DNA of 64,000 nt from NCBI RefSeq assembly GCF_003990335.1, contig NZ_CP034683.1, positions 1,006,501 to 1,070,500 on the forward strand, read 5' to 3'. Positions within the stretch are counted from its first letter, which is position 1. Every line of letters begins with the position of its first letter. Position numbers and translations under genes: made by a program. Positions 38,005 through 47,177 of the stretch are shown here, in pieces. The notes beneath the pieces were generated by a model that had not been told where the DNA came from, did not search any database, and saw nothing but the letters and a program-made list of their open reading frames with translations. The DNA is from Rheinheimera mangrovi. Its GTDB lineage: Bacteria; Pseudomonadota; Gammaproteobacteria; Enterobacterales; Alteromonadaceae.

Positions 38005-38757
38005 ATGCGTATTTTATTAAGTAACGACGATGGTGTGTACGCCAAAGGTATACAGGTGCTGCAGAAAGCTCTGACTGAAATTGCAGAAGTGACCACTGTA
38101 GGGCCAGATCGCAATTGCAGCGGAGCCAGTAACTCCCTGACTTTACTGAATCCGTTGCGTACTCAGCAATTGGATAATGGTTTTATTGCTGTTAATGGCA
38201 CACCAACAGACTGCGTGCATTTAGCTATTAGCCAGTTATTGGCTGATGCCCCGCATCTGGTGGTGGCTGGTATTAACCATGGTGCCAACTTAGGTGACGA
38301 TGTGTTGTATTCAGGCACAGTAGCAGCCGCTACCGAAGGTCGGCATCTAGGTTTGCCTGCTATAGCGGTGTCCTTGGCAGGTCGGGACGAACAGCATTTT
38401 GCCACTGCTGCTTATGTCACAGTGCAGGTGATTAAAAAATTACAATCTCATCCACTGCCTGCGGATCAAATTTTAAATATCAATGTACCGGCTGTCCCGT
38501 TAGAGCAATTACGTGGCATACAGGTCACTCGTTTAGGTCGGCGGCATAAAGCCGAAACCATGCAAAGTTCAACAGATCCGTGGGGGCGGCCAATTTATTG
38601 GTATGGCTCTTTAGGGCCTGAGCTGGATGCAGGGCCTGGCACTGATTTCTATGCGGTAGCTCAGGGCTATGCGTCCATTACGCCTTTGCATGTCGATATG
38701 ACAGCCTATCGCAGTATGGAATTATTAACGGACTGGTTAGATGGAATCGAGTGTTAA
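38005..38757 (+). CDS. surE: 5'/3'-nucleotidase SurE
   Basis: A stationary-phase survival phosphatase acting on nucleoside monophosphates. N-terminal [13 protein letters not shown] carries the two metal-binding Asp; [23 protein letters not shown] and [21 protein letters not shown] follow. 250 aa against 253 in E. coli. The surE-pcm-...-nlpD-rpoS order is the classical one. Confidence 0.97.
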   Translation: MRILLSNDDGVYAKGIQVLQKALTEIAEVTTVGPDRNCSGASNSLTLLNPLRTQQLDNGFIAVNGTPTDCVHLAISQLLADAPHLVVAGINHGANLGDDVLYSGTVAAATEGRHLGLPAIAVSLAGRDEQHFATAAYVTVQVIKKLQSHPLPADQILNINVPAVPLEQLRGIQVTRLGRRHKAETMQSSTDPWGRPIYWYGSLGPELDAGPGTDFYAVAQGYASITPLHVDMTAYRSMELLTDWLDGIEC

Positions 38758-38760
38758 GTT

Positions 38761-39399
38761 ATGGCTGTAGTTACCCATCGTAGTGCCGCTGTTTTGGCAC
38801 AAAAGCTTCAACAGGATGGTATTTCGGACAGCAGGGTTTTATCTGCTATCGCCCAGACACCACGGCATTTATTTGTCGAAGCTGTATTGGCACATAAAGC
38901 CTATGAAAATACCGCCTTGCCTATTGGGCAAGGTCAGACTATTTCGCAGCCCTATATAGTGGCGAAAATGACCGAGTTATTGTTGCAATCCCAGCAGTGC
39001 CAAAAGGTGCTGGAAATTGGTACAGGCTCTGGTTATCAGACCGCTGTACTAGCGAGGTTATTTTCACAAGTTTGTAGCGTAGAGCGGATAAAGTCGTTGC
39101 AGTTTCAGGCCAAACGTCGTTTGCAGCAGTTGGATTTGCATAATGTGTCGATGAAACATGGTGATGGTTGGCTCGGCTGGGCCAGTAAAGCGCCTTTTGA
39201 TTGCATTATAGTCACGGCAGCACCGCATGAAGTGCCACAAGCCTTGCTGCAGCAACTCTCTGAAGGAGGCCGTTTAGTGATCCCCGTTGGTGCTCAGGAA
39301 CAAGTGTTAAGAGTATTTACTAGGGTGGGTGATGAGTTTGAACAAAAAGATGTAGAGGCAGTACGTTTTGTGCCTTTGGTGCCTGGCGAGCTGGCTTAA
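38761..39399 (+). CDS. pcm: Protein-L-isoaspartate O-methyltransferase
   Basis: Repairs isoaspartyl damage in aged proteins using SAM. Motifs: [20 protein letters not shown] (substrate site), [16 protein letters not shown] (SAM motif I), [18 protein letters not shown] and GGRLVIPVG. 212 aa compares with 208 in E. coli. It starts 3 bp after surE, so the two are co-translated. Confidence 0.96.
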   Translation: MAVVTHRSAAVLAQKLQQDGISDSRVLSAIAQTPRHLFVEAVLAHKAYENTALPIGQGQTISQPYIVAKMTELLLQSQQCQKVLEIGTGSGYQTAVLARLFSQVCSVERIKSLQFQAKRRLQQLDLHNVSMKHGDGWLGWASKAPFDCIIVTAAPHEVPQALLQQLSEGGRLVIPVGAQEQVLRVFTRVGDEFEQKDVEAVRFVPLVPGELA

Positions 39400-39421
39400 T
39401 TGATGTAAAAAGGAAGAATAC

Positions 39422-40000
39422 TTGAAAGTTTTCCAATGGATGTATGACAAAGCCATAGTATGGGCAAAACATCGTCATGCCGAGCGGTATTTAGCTGGCT
39501 TAAGTTTTACTGAATCAGTTATTTTTCCTATTCCGCCAGACGTGATGTTGGCACCTATGGCATTGTCTCAACCTGATAAAGCCTGGCGTTTTGCCTGGAT
39601 CACCACTTTATTTTCGGTATTTGGTGGTATTTGTGGCTACTTTCTCGGTTTATGGTTGTATGAACCCGTGGTATTGCCAGTAGTCGAATACATGGGGTAT
39701 CAGGAGACCTTTGCTAAAGTAGAGCACTGGTTTACAACCTACGGGGTTTGGGTGGTCTTCATTGCTGGTTTTTCTCCTATTCCCTACAAGTTATTTACTG
39801 TGGGAGCTGGTTTGATGAATATGGCCTTTTTTCCTTTTGTCATTGCTTCTTTTATTGGCCGCGCCAGCCGGTTTTTTCTGGTCGCAGGATTGATGTATTG
39901 GGGTGGCGAAAAAATGCAGCAAAAGTTACGGGATATAGTGGATTGGCTTGGGTGGGGAACTGTAGTCCTTGGCGGCATTTTATATCTGGTATATCGCTAA
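39422..40000 (+). CDS. DedA/YqaA-family inner membrane protein
   Basis: A VTT/SNARE-associated-fold membrane protein, of the short YqaA subgroup. Hydrophobic segments lie at about 55-80, 110-135, 140-160 and 170-190; the family loop GFSPIPYKLFTVGAGL with the ExxPIP-like proline pair is present (EFSVIFPIPPDVM-type first block reads VIFPIPPDVMLAP). TTG 39422 is the likely start, with AAGGAAG 6-12 bases upstream. DedA relatives function in lipid carrier or phospholipid flipping, but the role of this subgroup is unsettled. It lies between pcm and nlpD, 3 bp from nlpD. Confidence 0.88.
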   Translation: MKVFQWMYDKAIVWAKHRHAERYLAGLSFTESVIFPIPPDVMLAPMALSQPDKAWRFAWITTLFSVFGGICGYFLGLWLYEPVVLPVVEYMGYQETFAKVEHWFTTYGVWVVFIAGFSPIPYKLFTVGAGLMNMAFFPFVIASFIGRASRFFLVAGLMYWGGEKMQQKLRDIVDWLGWGTVVLGGILYLVYR

Positions 40001-40003
40001 CTA

Positions 40004-40852
40004 ATGAAACTTTTTAGTGTCAGTTGTCTGGTGTTGGTCTTAAGCGCTTGTAGCTCAAGAGAATCGCCAGCACCCGTCACTACATTAAACGATATCAAAA
40101 ATTATTATAAAAAATATCCGAAAGGTGAACCTGGTGCTGGCCATATGGTTCAGTCTGGAGACACCTTATACTCCATTGCTTTTCGTGCCGGGCTGGATTA
40201 CCGGGAGTTGGCACAACTAAACAATATTTCACCTCCGTATCGCATTTTTGTCGGTCAATATTTACGAATTGATAACAAAAAACACATATCAACTCGCGAT
40301 GAACAGCGGGTTTCTTCAGTTAAAGTGTCAAAATCAGTCCCCAGTACTGTAAAAAATCCTTCACAAAGCCAAGCTAAATTAACAAGTGCTAACAAAGCTG
40401 TTGCGCGTAACAATCAAACGGGTTATGTTCGAAAGCAGGCGGTAAAGGAAAATGCAACTTCAACAGAAAATTCAGTTTCCAGTTCTAAAGTACGTTGGGC
40501 TTGGCCGGTTCGAGGACCTGTATTGGCTGGCTTCTCCAACGCAGAACATGGTAACAAAGGGTTAGATATAGGAGGAAAAGCAGGTACTCCTATAAAAGCT
40601 GCAGCAGCAGGTGAAGTGGTTTACGCGGGCAATGCACTAAGAGGCTACGGCAATCTGGTGATTATCCGTCACAATGACGACTTCTTAAGTGCTTATGCGC
40701 ATAACCGTAAATTGCTGGTGAAAGAGCGTGATACTGTCGCAAGCGGACAAACTATAGCTGAAATGGGTAACACAGATGCAACCTCAGTCAGGCTGCACTT
40801 CGAAATCCGTTTCCGTGGTAAGTCCGTAGATCCAAAACGATACTTAAAATAA
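40004..40852 (+). CDS. nlpD: Murein hydrolase activator NlpD (LysM + degenerate LytM)
   Basis: An outer-membrane lipoprotein that activates amidase AmiC at the septum. Lipobox LVLSAC gives the acylated Cys at about 16. LysM domain (about 47-90: HMVQSGDTLYSIAF), a low-complexity Ser/Lys/Asn linker (about 95-160), and a LytM/M23 domain (about 165-282). In the latter the first zinc His of active peptidases is replaced (NKGLDIGG), although LHFEIR is kept, so it should be catalytically inactive as in E. coli NlpD. Its 3' end is 97 bp before rpoS, whose main promoter in E. coli lies inside nlpD. Confidence 0.95.
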   Translation: MKLFSVSCLVLVLSACSSRESPAPVTTLNDIKNYYKKYPKGEPGAGHMVQSGDTLYSIAFRAGLDYRELAQLNNISPPYRIFVGQYLRIDNKKHISTRDEQRVSSVKVSKSVPSTVKNPSQSQAKLTSANKAVARNNQTGYVRKQAVKENATSTENSVSSSKVRWAWPVRGPVLAGFSNAEHGNKGLDIGGKAGTPIKAAAAGEVVYAGNALRGYGNLVIIRHNDDFLSAYAHNRKLLVKERDTVASGQTIAEMGNTDATSVRLHFEIRFRGKSVDPKRYLK

Positions 40853-40949
40853 TTAAATAAAATAAAAAATGTCACCCTGAAAGGGCGAATAGGTAAGGAT
40901 ACCGGGCAGTCCAGGTGATACCCAAAGCTTGTAGAACTGGGAGAAGGAA

Positions 40950-41948
40950 ATGGGCCATAAAGATGATGATGATGTAATCGAATTTAAAGATGCCGAATTA
41001 ACGGATGACGTTATTTTAGCAGATGATGATAACGCAGAACCTGATTTAGCCGCTTTAGCCGCGGAAGAAGACAATACTCCAGACGACGTTTTTACAGCCA
41101 ATGATAGTCAGCGTGCTATGGACGCTACTCAGATTTATCTGGGTGAAATTGGTTTTTCCCCTTTATTATCCGCCGAAGAAGAAGTGTATTTTTCCCGCCT
41201 TGCGCTAAAAGGCGATAAAGCCGCTCGTAAACGTATGATCGAAAGTAACTTACGTTTAGTGGTTAAAATTGCCCGTCGTTATATCAACCGTGGTTTAGCT
41301 TTGCTTGATCTGATAGAAGAGGGCAACTTAGGTCTGATCCGCGCCGTAGAAAAGTTTGATCCAGAACGCGGTTTCCGTTTTTCAACCTACGCCACCTGGT
41401 GGATCCGTCAGACCATAGAACGGGCCATTATGAATCAGACCCGCACTATTCGTTTGCCTATTCATGTGGTGAAAGAGCTGAATATCTATCTGCGTGCTGC
41501 CCGTGAGTTATCACAGCGGCTGGATCATGAGCCAACGCCGGAAGAAATTGCAGCAGCGCTGGACAGGCCAGTCGAAGAAGTCCGCAAGATGTTAAAGCTG
41601 AATGAAAAAATCACTTCAGTAGATACACCAGTGGCTGGTTCTTCGGAAAAACAGTTGCTTGATGTCTTAGCCGATGAAAAAGAACTTGGCCCTGAAACTG
41701 AATTGCAAGACGCCGATATTCGTCAGCATCTGGTGATTTGGCTGGATGAGCTAAACGCTAAGCAACGAGAAGTCTTAGCCCGCCGTTTTGGTTTGTTAGG
41801 CTATGAGCCTTCGACGCTGGAAGATGTAGGTAAAGAAATTGGTTTAACCCGCGAAAGAGTAAGACAAATTCAGGTAGAGGCACTGCGCCGACTGCGTGAA
41901 ATTGTCACTCATCAGGGGCTGAATATCGAAACCTTATTTCAGGAATAG
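40950..41948 (+). CDS. rpoS: RNA polymerase sigma factor RpoS
   Basis: Sigma-S, the general stress and stationary-phase factor. Acidic N-terminus (about 1-50), region 1.2 ([16 protein letters not shown]), region 2 with the -10 recognition helix ([17 protein letters not shown]), region 3, and region 4 with the -35 helix-turn-helix ([20 protein letters not shown]). 332 aa compares with 330 in E. coli. GGGAGAAGGAA lies immediately before ATG 40950. The 97-bp gap to nlpD contains imperfect inverted arms but I cannot define a small-RNA target. Confidence 0.97.
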   Translation: MGHKDDDDVIEFKDAELTDDVILADDDNAEPDLAALAAEEDNTPDDVFTANDSQRAMDATQIYLGEIGFSPLLSAEEEVYFSRLALKGDKAARKRMIESNLRLVVKIARRYINRGLALLDLIEEGNLGLIRAVEKFDPERGFRFSTYATWWIRQTIERAIMNQTRTIRLPIHVVKELNIYLRAARELSQRLDHEPTPEEIAAALDRPVEEVRKMLKLNEKITSVDTPVAGSSEKQLLDVLADEKELGPETELQDADIRQHLVIWLDELNAKQREVLARRFGLLGYEPSTLEDVGKEIGLTRERVRQIQVEALRRLREIVTHQGLNIETLFQE

Positions 41949-41951
41949 TGA

Positions 41952-41983
41952 AGCAGGGTCAGAGCTTTGGCTCTGACCCTGCT
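41952..41983. repeat. Palindromic repeat, family A copy 3 (after rpoS)
   Basis: AGCAGGGTCAGAGC, loop TTTG and GCTCTGACCCTGCT form a perfect 14-bp stem starting 4 bp after the rpoS stop. There is no T run, so it may act as an mRNA 3'-end stabiliser rather than a terminator. Confidence 0.75.
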
Positions 41984-42100
41984 ATCCGGTTTAATAGCAA
42001 AATCCTATAGCCCATTTTAGTCCTCCGTTTTAAACCTGAAATCCTAACTTTCTCTTTATGTCACCAACTTGTAACCCAAAGTTTGAGCTTTGACCCGCAC

Positions 42101-42116
42101 TGGCATAACCCTTGCT
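42101..42116 (+). promoter_or_regulatory. Sigma-54 promoter for the ATP-grasp/alpha-E operon
   Basis: TGGCATAACCCTTGCT fits the -24/-12 consensus TGGCAC-N5-TTGCW with exact spacing (GG and GC 12 bp apart); only the sixth base differs. It lies about 80 bp upstream of the first gene of the operon, in a region with no good sigma-70 elements. An NtrC- or other enhancer-binding site could not be identified. Confidence 0.65.
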
Positions 42117-42193
42117 CTTTTCTGATACAGAACAAAAAAGGCAGGCCTTGAACTGATGTTGTTCGGGTCGTATCGGACGGGAAGGAGTCGCCA

Positions 42194-43645
42194 ATGGGTG
42201 CAAAAAGTTTTGGGCACTATCAGCAAATCAGCCAGTGTTTTGATGAGCTGGTGCAGGCGGATGGACAAATACGACCACCGGCTGCGGCTATAGCACGTTT
42301 TATTGATCGCCACGGCTCCGCTGAGCTGATCCAAAGACAAGAGCAGTTAAATCAAACGATTAGCGCTATGGGCGTTTGCTTTACCTTGTATTCAGACGGT
42401 AATAATATCGACCGCTGCTGGCCTTTAGATGTAATGCCACGCACTATCCCAAGCTCAGAATGGCAAAAAACCAGTGCTGGCCTGAAGCAACGTTTAGCCG
42501 CTTTAAACCTGTTTATTGACGACTTGTACCACGACCAGCGCATTCTGAAGGACGGTAAAGTACCGGCTGATTTAGTGCTGGACTCTCGCAACTACCTTGC
42601 ACCATGTAAGGGCATTTCGCCCCGTTATGGGGTGTGGGCCAATATCTGCGGGACAGATTTGGTGCGTGATGGCTCTGGCAAATTTTTAGTGTTGGAAGAT
42701 AACTTACGGGTACCGTCCGGTGTGTCTTATATGCTGGAAAACCGCACTGTGATGAAAAGGGTATTCCCGGAATTATTTGCCGACTCTTTTATCTACCCTG
42801 TAGACGACTACCCACATCAACTCTGGCGTATGTTGGCCTCTTTATCGCCTCGTCCTGGCGATGTTCCTTGCATAGTTCTGTTAACACCTGGTGTCTATAA
42901 CTCGGCTTACTTCGAGCACAGCTTTTTGGCCCAGCAAATGGGCGTTGAGCTGGCCGAAAATACCGATTTACTGGTGCAGGACGACATTGTGTATCTAAAA
43001 ACTCTGCATGGCCTGCAAAGGGTGGATGTGATTTATCGCAGGGTGGATGATATTTTTATCGACCCACAAGCTTTCCGGCCCGATTCAGTCTTAGGTATTC
43101 CTGGTTTGATCAAAGCCTGGGCCAAAGGCAATGTGTCTATCGCAAATGCGCCAGGTTCTGGGGTTGCCGACGATAAAGTGATTTACGCCTATGTGCCTGA
43201 AATCATCAATTATTATCTGGGCGAACAGCCGCTGATCGACAACGTTCCTACCTATTTGTGTCTGGATCCCAAACAACGAGAGTATGTATTAGCGAATCTG
43301 GGTCAACTGGTAGTGAAACCAGCCAATGAATCCGGTGGCTACGGCATTTTGATAGGCCCACGTTCCACCAAAGAAGAGCAACAACAAATGGCGGAAGCTA
43401 TTAAAGCCAATCCGCGTAATTTTATTGCTCAGCCGACTCTGGCGTTATCCACGGCCCCAACTTTATGTGACGGTGTGCTTGAGCCACGTCATCTGGATTT
43501 ACGGCCCTTTATTTTACAGGGCAGAGATTTGTACTGCACCACGGGCGGTTTAAGCCGGGTGGCGCTGAAAAAAGGCTCTTTGGTGGTCAATTCGTCGCAA
43601 GGCGGCGGTAGCAAAGACACCTGGATCATCAACGATGAGGTCTGA
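42194..43645 (+). CDS. Circularly permuted ATP-grasp protein (type 2)
   Basis: ATP-grasp enzymes join a carboxylate to an amine through an acyl phosphate; this permuted subfamily is predicted to make peptide or amide bonds. Conserved elements: FIDDLYHDQRIL near 113, LVLEDNLRVPSGVSYMLENR near 172, TPGVYNSAYFEHSFLA, VYLKTLHGLQRVDVIYRRVDD, VVKPANESGGYGI (nucleotide binding, near 375) and HLDLRPFIL. 483 aa is standard. GGAAGGAG precedes ATG 42194 by about 7 bases. It is the first gene of a tight four-gene operon (gaps 3 bp, 1-bp overlap, 62 bp). The substrate is unknown. Confidence 0.9.
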   Translation: MGAKSFGHYQQISQCFDELVQADGQIRPPAAAIARFIDRHGSAELIQRQEQLNQTISAMGVCFTLYSDGNNIDRCWPLDVMPRTIPSSEWQKTSAGLKQRLAALNLFIDDLYHDQRILKDGKVPADLVLDSRNYLAPCKGISPRYGVWANICGTDLVRDGSGKFLVLEDNLRVPSGVSYMLENRTVMKRVFPELFADSFIYPVDDYPHQLWRMLASLSPRPGDVPCIVLLTPGVYNSAYFEHSFLAQQMGVELAENTDLLVQDDIVYLKTLHGLQRVDVIYRRVDDIFIDPQAFRPDSVLGIPGLIKAWAKGNVSIANAPGSGVADDKVIYAYVPEIINYYLGEQPLIDNVPTYLCLDPKQREYVLANLGQLVVKPANESGGYGILIGPRSTKEEQQQMAEAIKANPRNFIAQPTLALSTAPTLCDGVLEPRHLDLRPFILQGRDLYCTTGGLSRVALKKGSLVVNSSQGGGSKDTWIINDEV

Positions 43646-43648
43646 TCT

Positions 43649-44608
43649 ATGTTATTAAAATCTTTGGATCATATATTCTGGTTAGGCCGTTATCTGGAGC
43701 GTCTGGATGACACGGCCCGTTTAATTAATGCCACCAGCCATTTGCTGATCGACAGTCACAAAGACAGCCAGTTTAGCTGGCCCTTATTACTGGATGTATT
43801 AGGTCAGAATGGCGCTGAACTGTTAAGTCAGTTACCACCAAGCGATTTGACGGTCGAGCAGCAGGTGATGAGCTTTTTAATTACGGATGCCGACAGTGAA
43901 GTCTCTATCCGTTCGGCTTGTAGCGCACTGAAACAAAATGCCAGAACAGTGCGGCAACTGATCCCACGCGATATGTGGGAAGAGCTAAATTCACTGGATT
44001 TGTTTTTACAGGAACATTGCCAGCAGTTACAAGGTCGCCAGCACAGATACCGTTTAATGACGGAGGTCAGCCGCCGTTGTCAGATGGTGGTGGGGGTGTT
44101 GGATGGCACTATGCTGCGTAGTGACGCTTTTGATTTATTTAATATTGGCCGGCATGTAGAGCGGGCAGATATGACGACCCGCATTATGGATGTGATGGTG
44201 TTGCAGCAGCTGCAACCTACCGATATCAAAAGACCACGTTTTCGCTGGACATCTATTCTGAATGCTTTGGGCGGCATAGAGTCCTACCATTATTATCTGG
44301 CGCATCAAAATACCGAAGTGGACGCAGTGGATTATTTGCTGACCTACGCTGACTTTCCGCGCTCCATTGCCTACTGTTTGCATAGAGTGGCTGCATCAGC
44401 TAAAGCTTTGCCTCATAGTGCTGCTATATTGCAACGGGTCTGGCAGTTGCAGGACTTATTAAAAACACAAAACTTATCCGAATTGACCACAGGTCAGCTG
44501 CATCAGCTGATTGACCAATTTCAAACAGGGATCATTGAATTGCATGAGGTGATTAGTACGCCAAAACCTGAATTCTCCACAGATCTTAGTCAGCAAATGT
44601 CAGCCTGA
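43649..44608 (+). CDS. Alpha-E domain protein
   Basis: An all-helical domain found almost only beside permuted ATP-grasp enzymes and transglutaminase-like proteases; its biochemical role is unproven. The signature DHIFWLGRYLERLDDTARLI lies at about 7-26, and the later motif NIGRHVERADMTTRIMDVM near 165. 319 aa is the usual length. It starts 3 bp after the ATP-grasp gene and its stop overlaps the next start by one base. Confidence 0.9.
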   Translation: MLLKSLDHIFWLGRYLERLDDTARLINATSHLLIDSHKDSQFSWPLLLDVLGQNGAELLSQLPPSDLTVEQQVMSFLITDADSEVSIRSACSALKQNARTVRQLIPRDMWEELNSLDLFLQEHCQQLQGRQHRYRLMTEVSRRCQMVVGVLDGTMLRSDAFDLFNIGRHVERADMTTRIMDVMVLQQLQPTDIKRPRFRWTSILNALGGIESYHYYLAHQNTEVDAVDYLLTYADFPRSIAYCLHRVAASAKALPHSAAILQRVWQLQDLLKTQNLSELTTGQLHQLIDQFQTGIIELHEVISTPKPEFSTDLSQQMSA

Positions 44609-47115
44609 TGATGACTGTGGATAGTCAGGTGTTGAAAGAGCAACTGCAATGGACTGATCTGCCGCAATGGCAGCAGTTGCAGCTCTGGTGGCAGCAGCAA
44701 AGCCAGCAGCATTTAGCGCAGCTGCATACGGATTTGCAACATCAGCTGCGGGAAAACGGTGCTACTTTTGATCCCTGGCTGGAGCAACAACGTCAGCTGG
44801 ATTTAATGCCATGGCTGGTCAGTGATAAAGAGTGGCAAGAGTTGCAGACCGGGGTAAAGCAGCGTCAGTTGTTGCTCTCTATGGTATTGCAGGATTTGTA
44901 TGGTCCTCAGCTGCTGATCCAGCAGGGGCTGTTGCCTGCTGAACTTATTTTCCAGAACAAAGACTATCTGCTGCCTTGCCATCAGTTGGTGCCCAGTCAT
45001 CAGCAATGGCTGAGTTTACTGGCTGTGGATATAGGCCGTGATGCAGATGGCGCATTTTGCGTTTATGCCGATCAAAGCCAGATGCCGGCAGGCTTAGGTT
45101 TTGTATTAGAACACAGGCTGGCGTTTAACCACTGTATTGGTGAGCTGAATCACAGTATTGGCAAAAGCCAACTGGCCGGTTTTTTCCGTAAACTGCAGTT
45201 GGTGTTTGCGCAGGGCACCGGCCATACCGCTGAAGGGCGACGACCGCTTTGTGGTTTATTAACCCATGGCAAACGCGACGCTGCTTATTTTGAACATGCC
45301 TTTTTAGCCAATTACTTAGATATAGCCCTGATGCACAGCGCCGATCTGATGTTTAAAGACGGCGCCTTGTGGCTAAAAACTGTCACAGGTTTGCAGCAGG
45401 TCGACAGCCTGATGCGCTATTTACCAGATGCCCGTTGTGACGCGCTGGAGCTGGATCCGGACTCCACAGGCACTGCAGGTCTATTACAAAGTATTCGTCA
45501 GCAGCAGCTGTTTTGCGCCAATCCGCCAGGAGCTGCATTACTCGACTCCGGTGTGTTATTACCCTTTTTGCCCCAATTATGTCGGGCACTTTTAAATGAA
45601 GAATTGCAATTGCCTACTACTGCCGCTTATTGGTGTGGTAAGCCTGAGCAGTTGCAACAGGTTTTATCTGATGCAAGCCTGTACAGATTCCGCCGTATTG
45701 ATACAGCCCAAAGCTGGCTTTGGACTGAACTGGACCTGCAGCAACAACAAGAGTTACAGCAGCAATTAGCGACTTGTCCTGAGCTTTTTATTGCTATCCG
45801 CTTGCTGCCATTGTGCTCTGTACCTTGCTGGAACGCGATTCAAGGCGAGCATCAACAGTATGGCGTGTTGCGTTTATTTGGTTTGTTGTCCGAGCAGCAT
45901 AGTCCGGCAGTGATGCCTGGCGCTTTGGCTCGTATCAGCATCGACGCAAACAGCCTGCAGCATAACTACAGCATGGGCTTTGTCGCCAAAGATGTCTGGG
46001 TGCTGGCCGATCAGGACCATGCGGTCAGCCTGCTGCAAAATACCCAAAAACGCATCTTGTTGTCCCGTCATAGTGGCTTGCTGCCAAGCCGTGTCGCCGA
46101 TCATTTATTCTGGCTGGGCCGTTATAACGAGCGGCTGAATTTAGTCTGCCGGGCTTTACGTTACACAGTACCGCTTTTAACAAGTGCCGGGGCCATCAGC
46201 TTTCAAAACAGCAGTTTCCAAGTGACGACTGGGCAACAAAATGACAGCAGAGCTTTAGTTCGGTTTTGCTTGCAAGCAAATGGCACCTTGCCAGACTCAG
46301 CTGCGCTGAGTTCAATACAGCAGACCAGCGCCTTGCAACAAGCCTTAAGCGAATTGTTTTCGCTGCAGCATCCGGCCGGTTTAGCGCAGGTGCTGAAAAA
46401 CTTACTCTTTAACGCGCAGTCGGTGCGGGAATATTTCAGCGAAGACACTTGGTATGTGCTGGATAAATTACAGCTGGCGCTGACGCAATGGCCGAATCCA
46501 CTGAACTGGCAGCAGCCGCAGCAAATGGTACGTTTGCTGGATGAAGTCATATTATTGCAGACCGCTATTTATGGTCTGAATAACGAAACCATGAGCCGAA
46601 CCCAAACTCTGAGGTTTATGGATTTAGGCCAGCATCTGGAAAGGGCGTTGCAAAGTGTCACTCTGCTGCAGGAAGTTTTTGTATTTGATCAGGGCCACAG
46701 CTGCAGTGCTTCGTTGATGGAGTCTGTACTGAGAATGACGGATACTTTAATGACCTACAGACGCCGTTATAAAACCGAGCTGCACCCGCTGGCGGTGATT
46801 GATTTGCTGCTACTGGATGACAGCACGCCTCGTTCTGTCGGTTATCAGTGTGCCCGCCTGGCTAGTCAAATTCAGCAACTGCCTAAACCAGGTGCTGCTG
46901 TGGTGCTGAGCCGCGAGCAAAAACTGGCAGTGGAGCTGGTGTCTTTACTGCAACTTGCTGAACCAGAACAACTCTTTGATGATCAGTTACAGGCAACACC
47001 AGAGCTGAGGCTTTTATTACAGCAGTTGCATGCTGTGCTTAGGCAATTGTCCGACAGCATTACCTTGTCGTATTTCAGCCATGCGGAAGCGGGCAAATCC
47101 TGGCAGAGTTTTTAA
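44608..47115 (+). CDS. Fused ATP-grasp + alpha-E protein (835 aa)
   Basis: The N-terminal 480 residues are a second permuted ATP-grasp domain (QDLYGPQLLIQQGLLPAELI, GLLTHGKRDAAYFEHAFLA, LWLKTVTGLQQVD) and the C-terminal part from about 490 is a second alpha-E domain (DHLFWLGRYNERLNLVCRAL). The ATP-grasp half lacks the clear VVKPANESGGYG nucleotide motif of the first gene: the equivalent stretch around YRFRRIDTAQSWLW looks divergent, so it may be a non-catalytic partner. Glutamine-rich runs occur throughout. ATG 44608 overlaps the previous stop; ATG 44611 is equally possible. Confidence 0.88.
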   Translation: MMTVDSQVLKEQLQWTDLPQWQQLQLWWQQQSQQHLAQLHTDLQHQLRENGATFDPWLEQQRQLDLMPWLVSDKEWQELQTGVKQRQLLLSMVLQDLYGPQLLIQQGLLPAELIFQNKDYLLPCHQLVPSHQQWLSLLAVDIGRDADGAFCVYADQSQMPAGLGFVLEHRLAFNHCIGELNHSIGKSQLAGFFRKLQLVFAQGTGHTAEGRRPLCGLLTHGKRDAAYFEHAFLANYLDIALMHSADLMFKDGALWLKTVTGLQQVDSLMRYLPDARCDALELDPDSTGTAGLLQSIRQQQLFCANPPGAALLDSGVLLPFLPQLCRALLNEELQLPTTAAYWCGKPEQLQQVLSDASLYRFRRIDTAQSWLWTELDLQQQQELQQQLATCPELFIAIRLLPLCSVPCWNAIQGEHQQYGVLRLFGLLSEQHSPAVMPGALARISIDANSLQHNYSMGFVAKDVWVLADQDHAVSLLQNTQKRILLSRHSGLLPSRVADHLFWLGRYNERLNLVCRALRYTVPLLTSAGAISFQNSSFQVTTGQQNDSRALVRFCLQANGTLPDSAALSSIQQTSALQQALSELFSLQHPAGLAQVLKNLLFNAQSVREYFSEDTWYVLDKLQLALTQWPNPLNWQQPQQMVRLLDEVILLQTAIYGLNNETMSRTQTLRFMDLGQHLERALQSVTLLQEVFVFDQGHSCSASLMESVLRMTDTLMTYRRRYKTELHPLAVIDLLLLDDSTPRSVGYQCARLASQIQQLPKPGAAVVLSREQKLAVELVSLLQLAEPEQLFDDQLQATPELRLLLQQLHAVLRQLSDSITLSYFSHAEAGKSWQSF

Positions 47116-47137
47116 ATGGGCATTGATATGAACACCG

Positions 47138-47165
47138 GACGGGCGGATGCAAGACCCGCCCCTAC
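47138..47165 (-). repeat. REP-like palindrome, family B copy 2
   Basis: The reverse complement reads GTAGGGGCGGGTCTTG followed by CATCCGCCCGTC, matching the copy at 10510-10537 at all but two or three positions. It lies in the 62-bp gap before the transglutaminase gene. Confidence 0.7.
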
Positions 47166-47177
47166 AAGGTCAAACTT

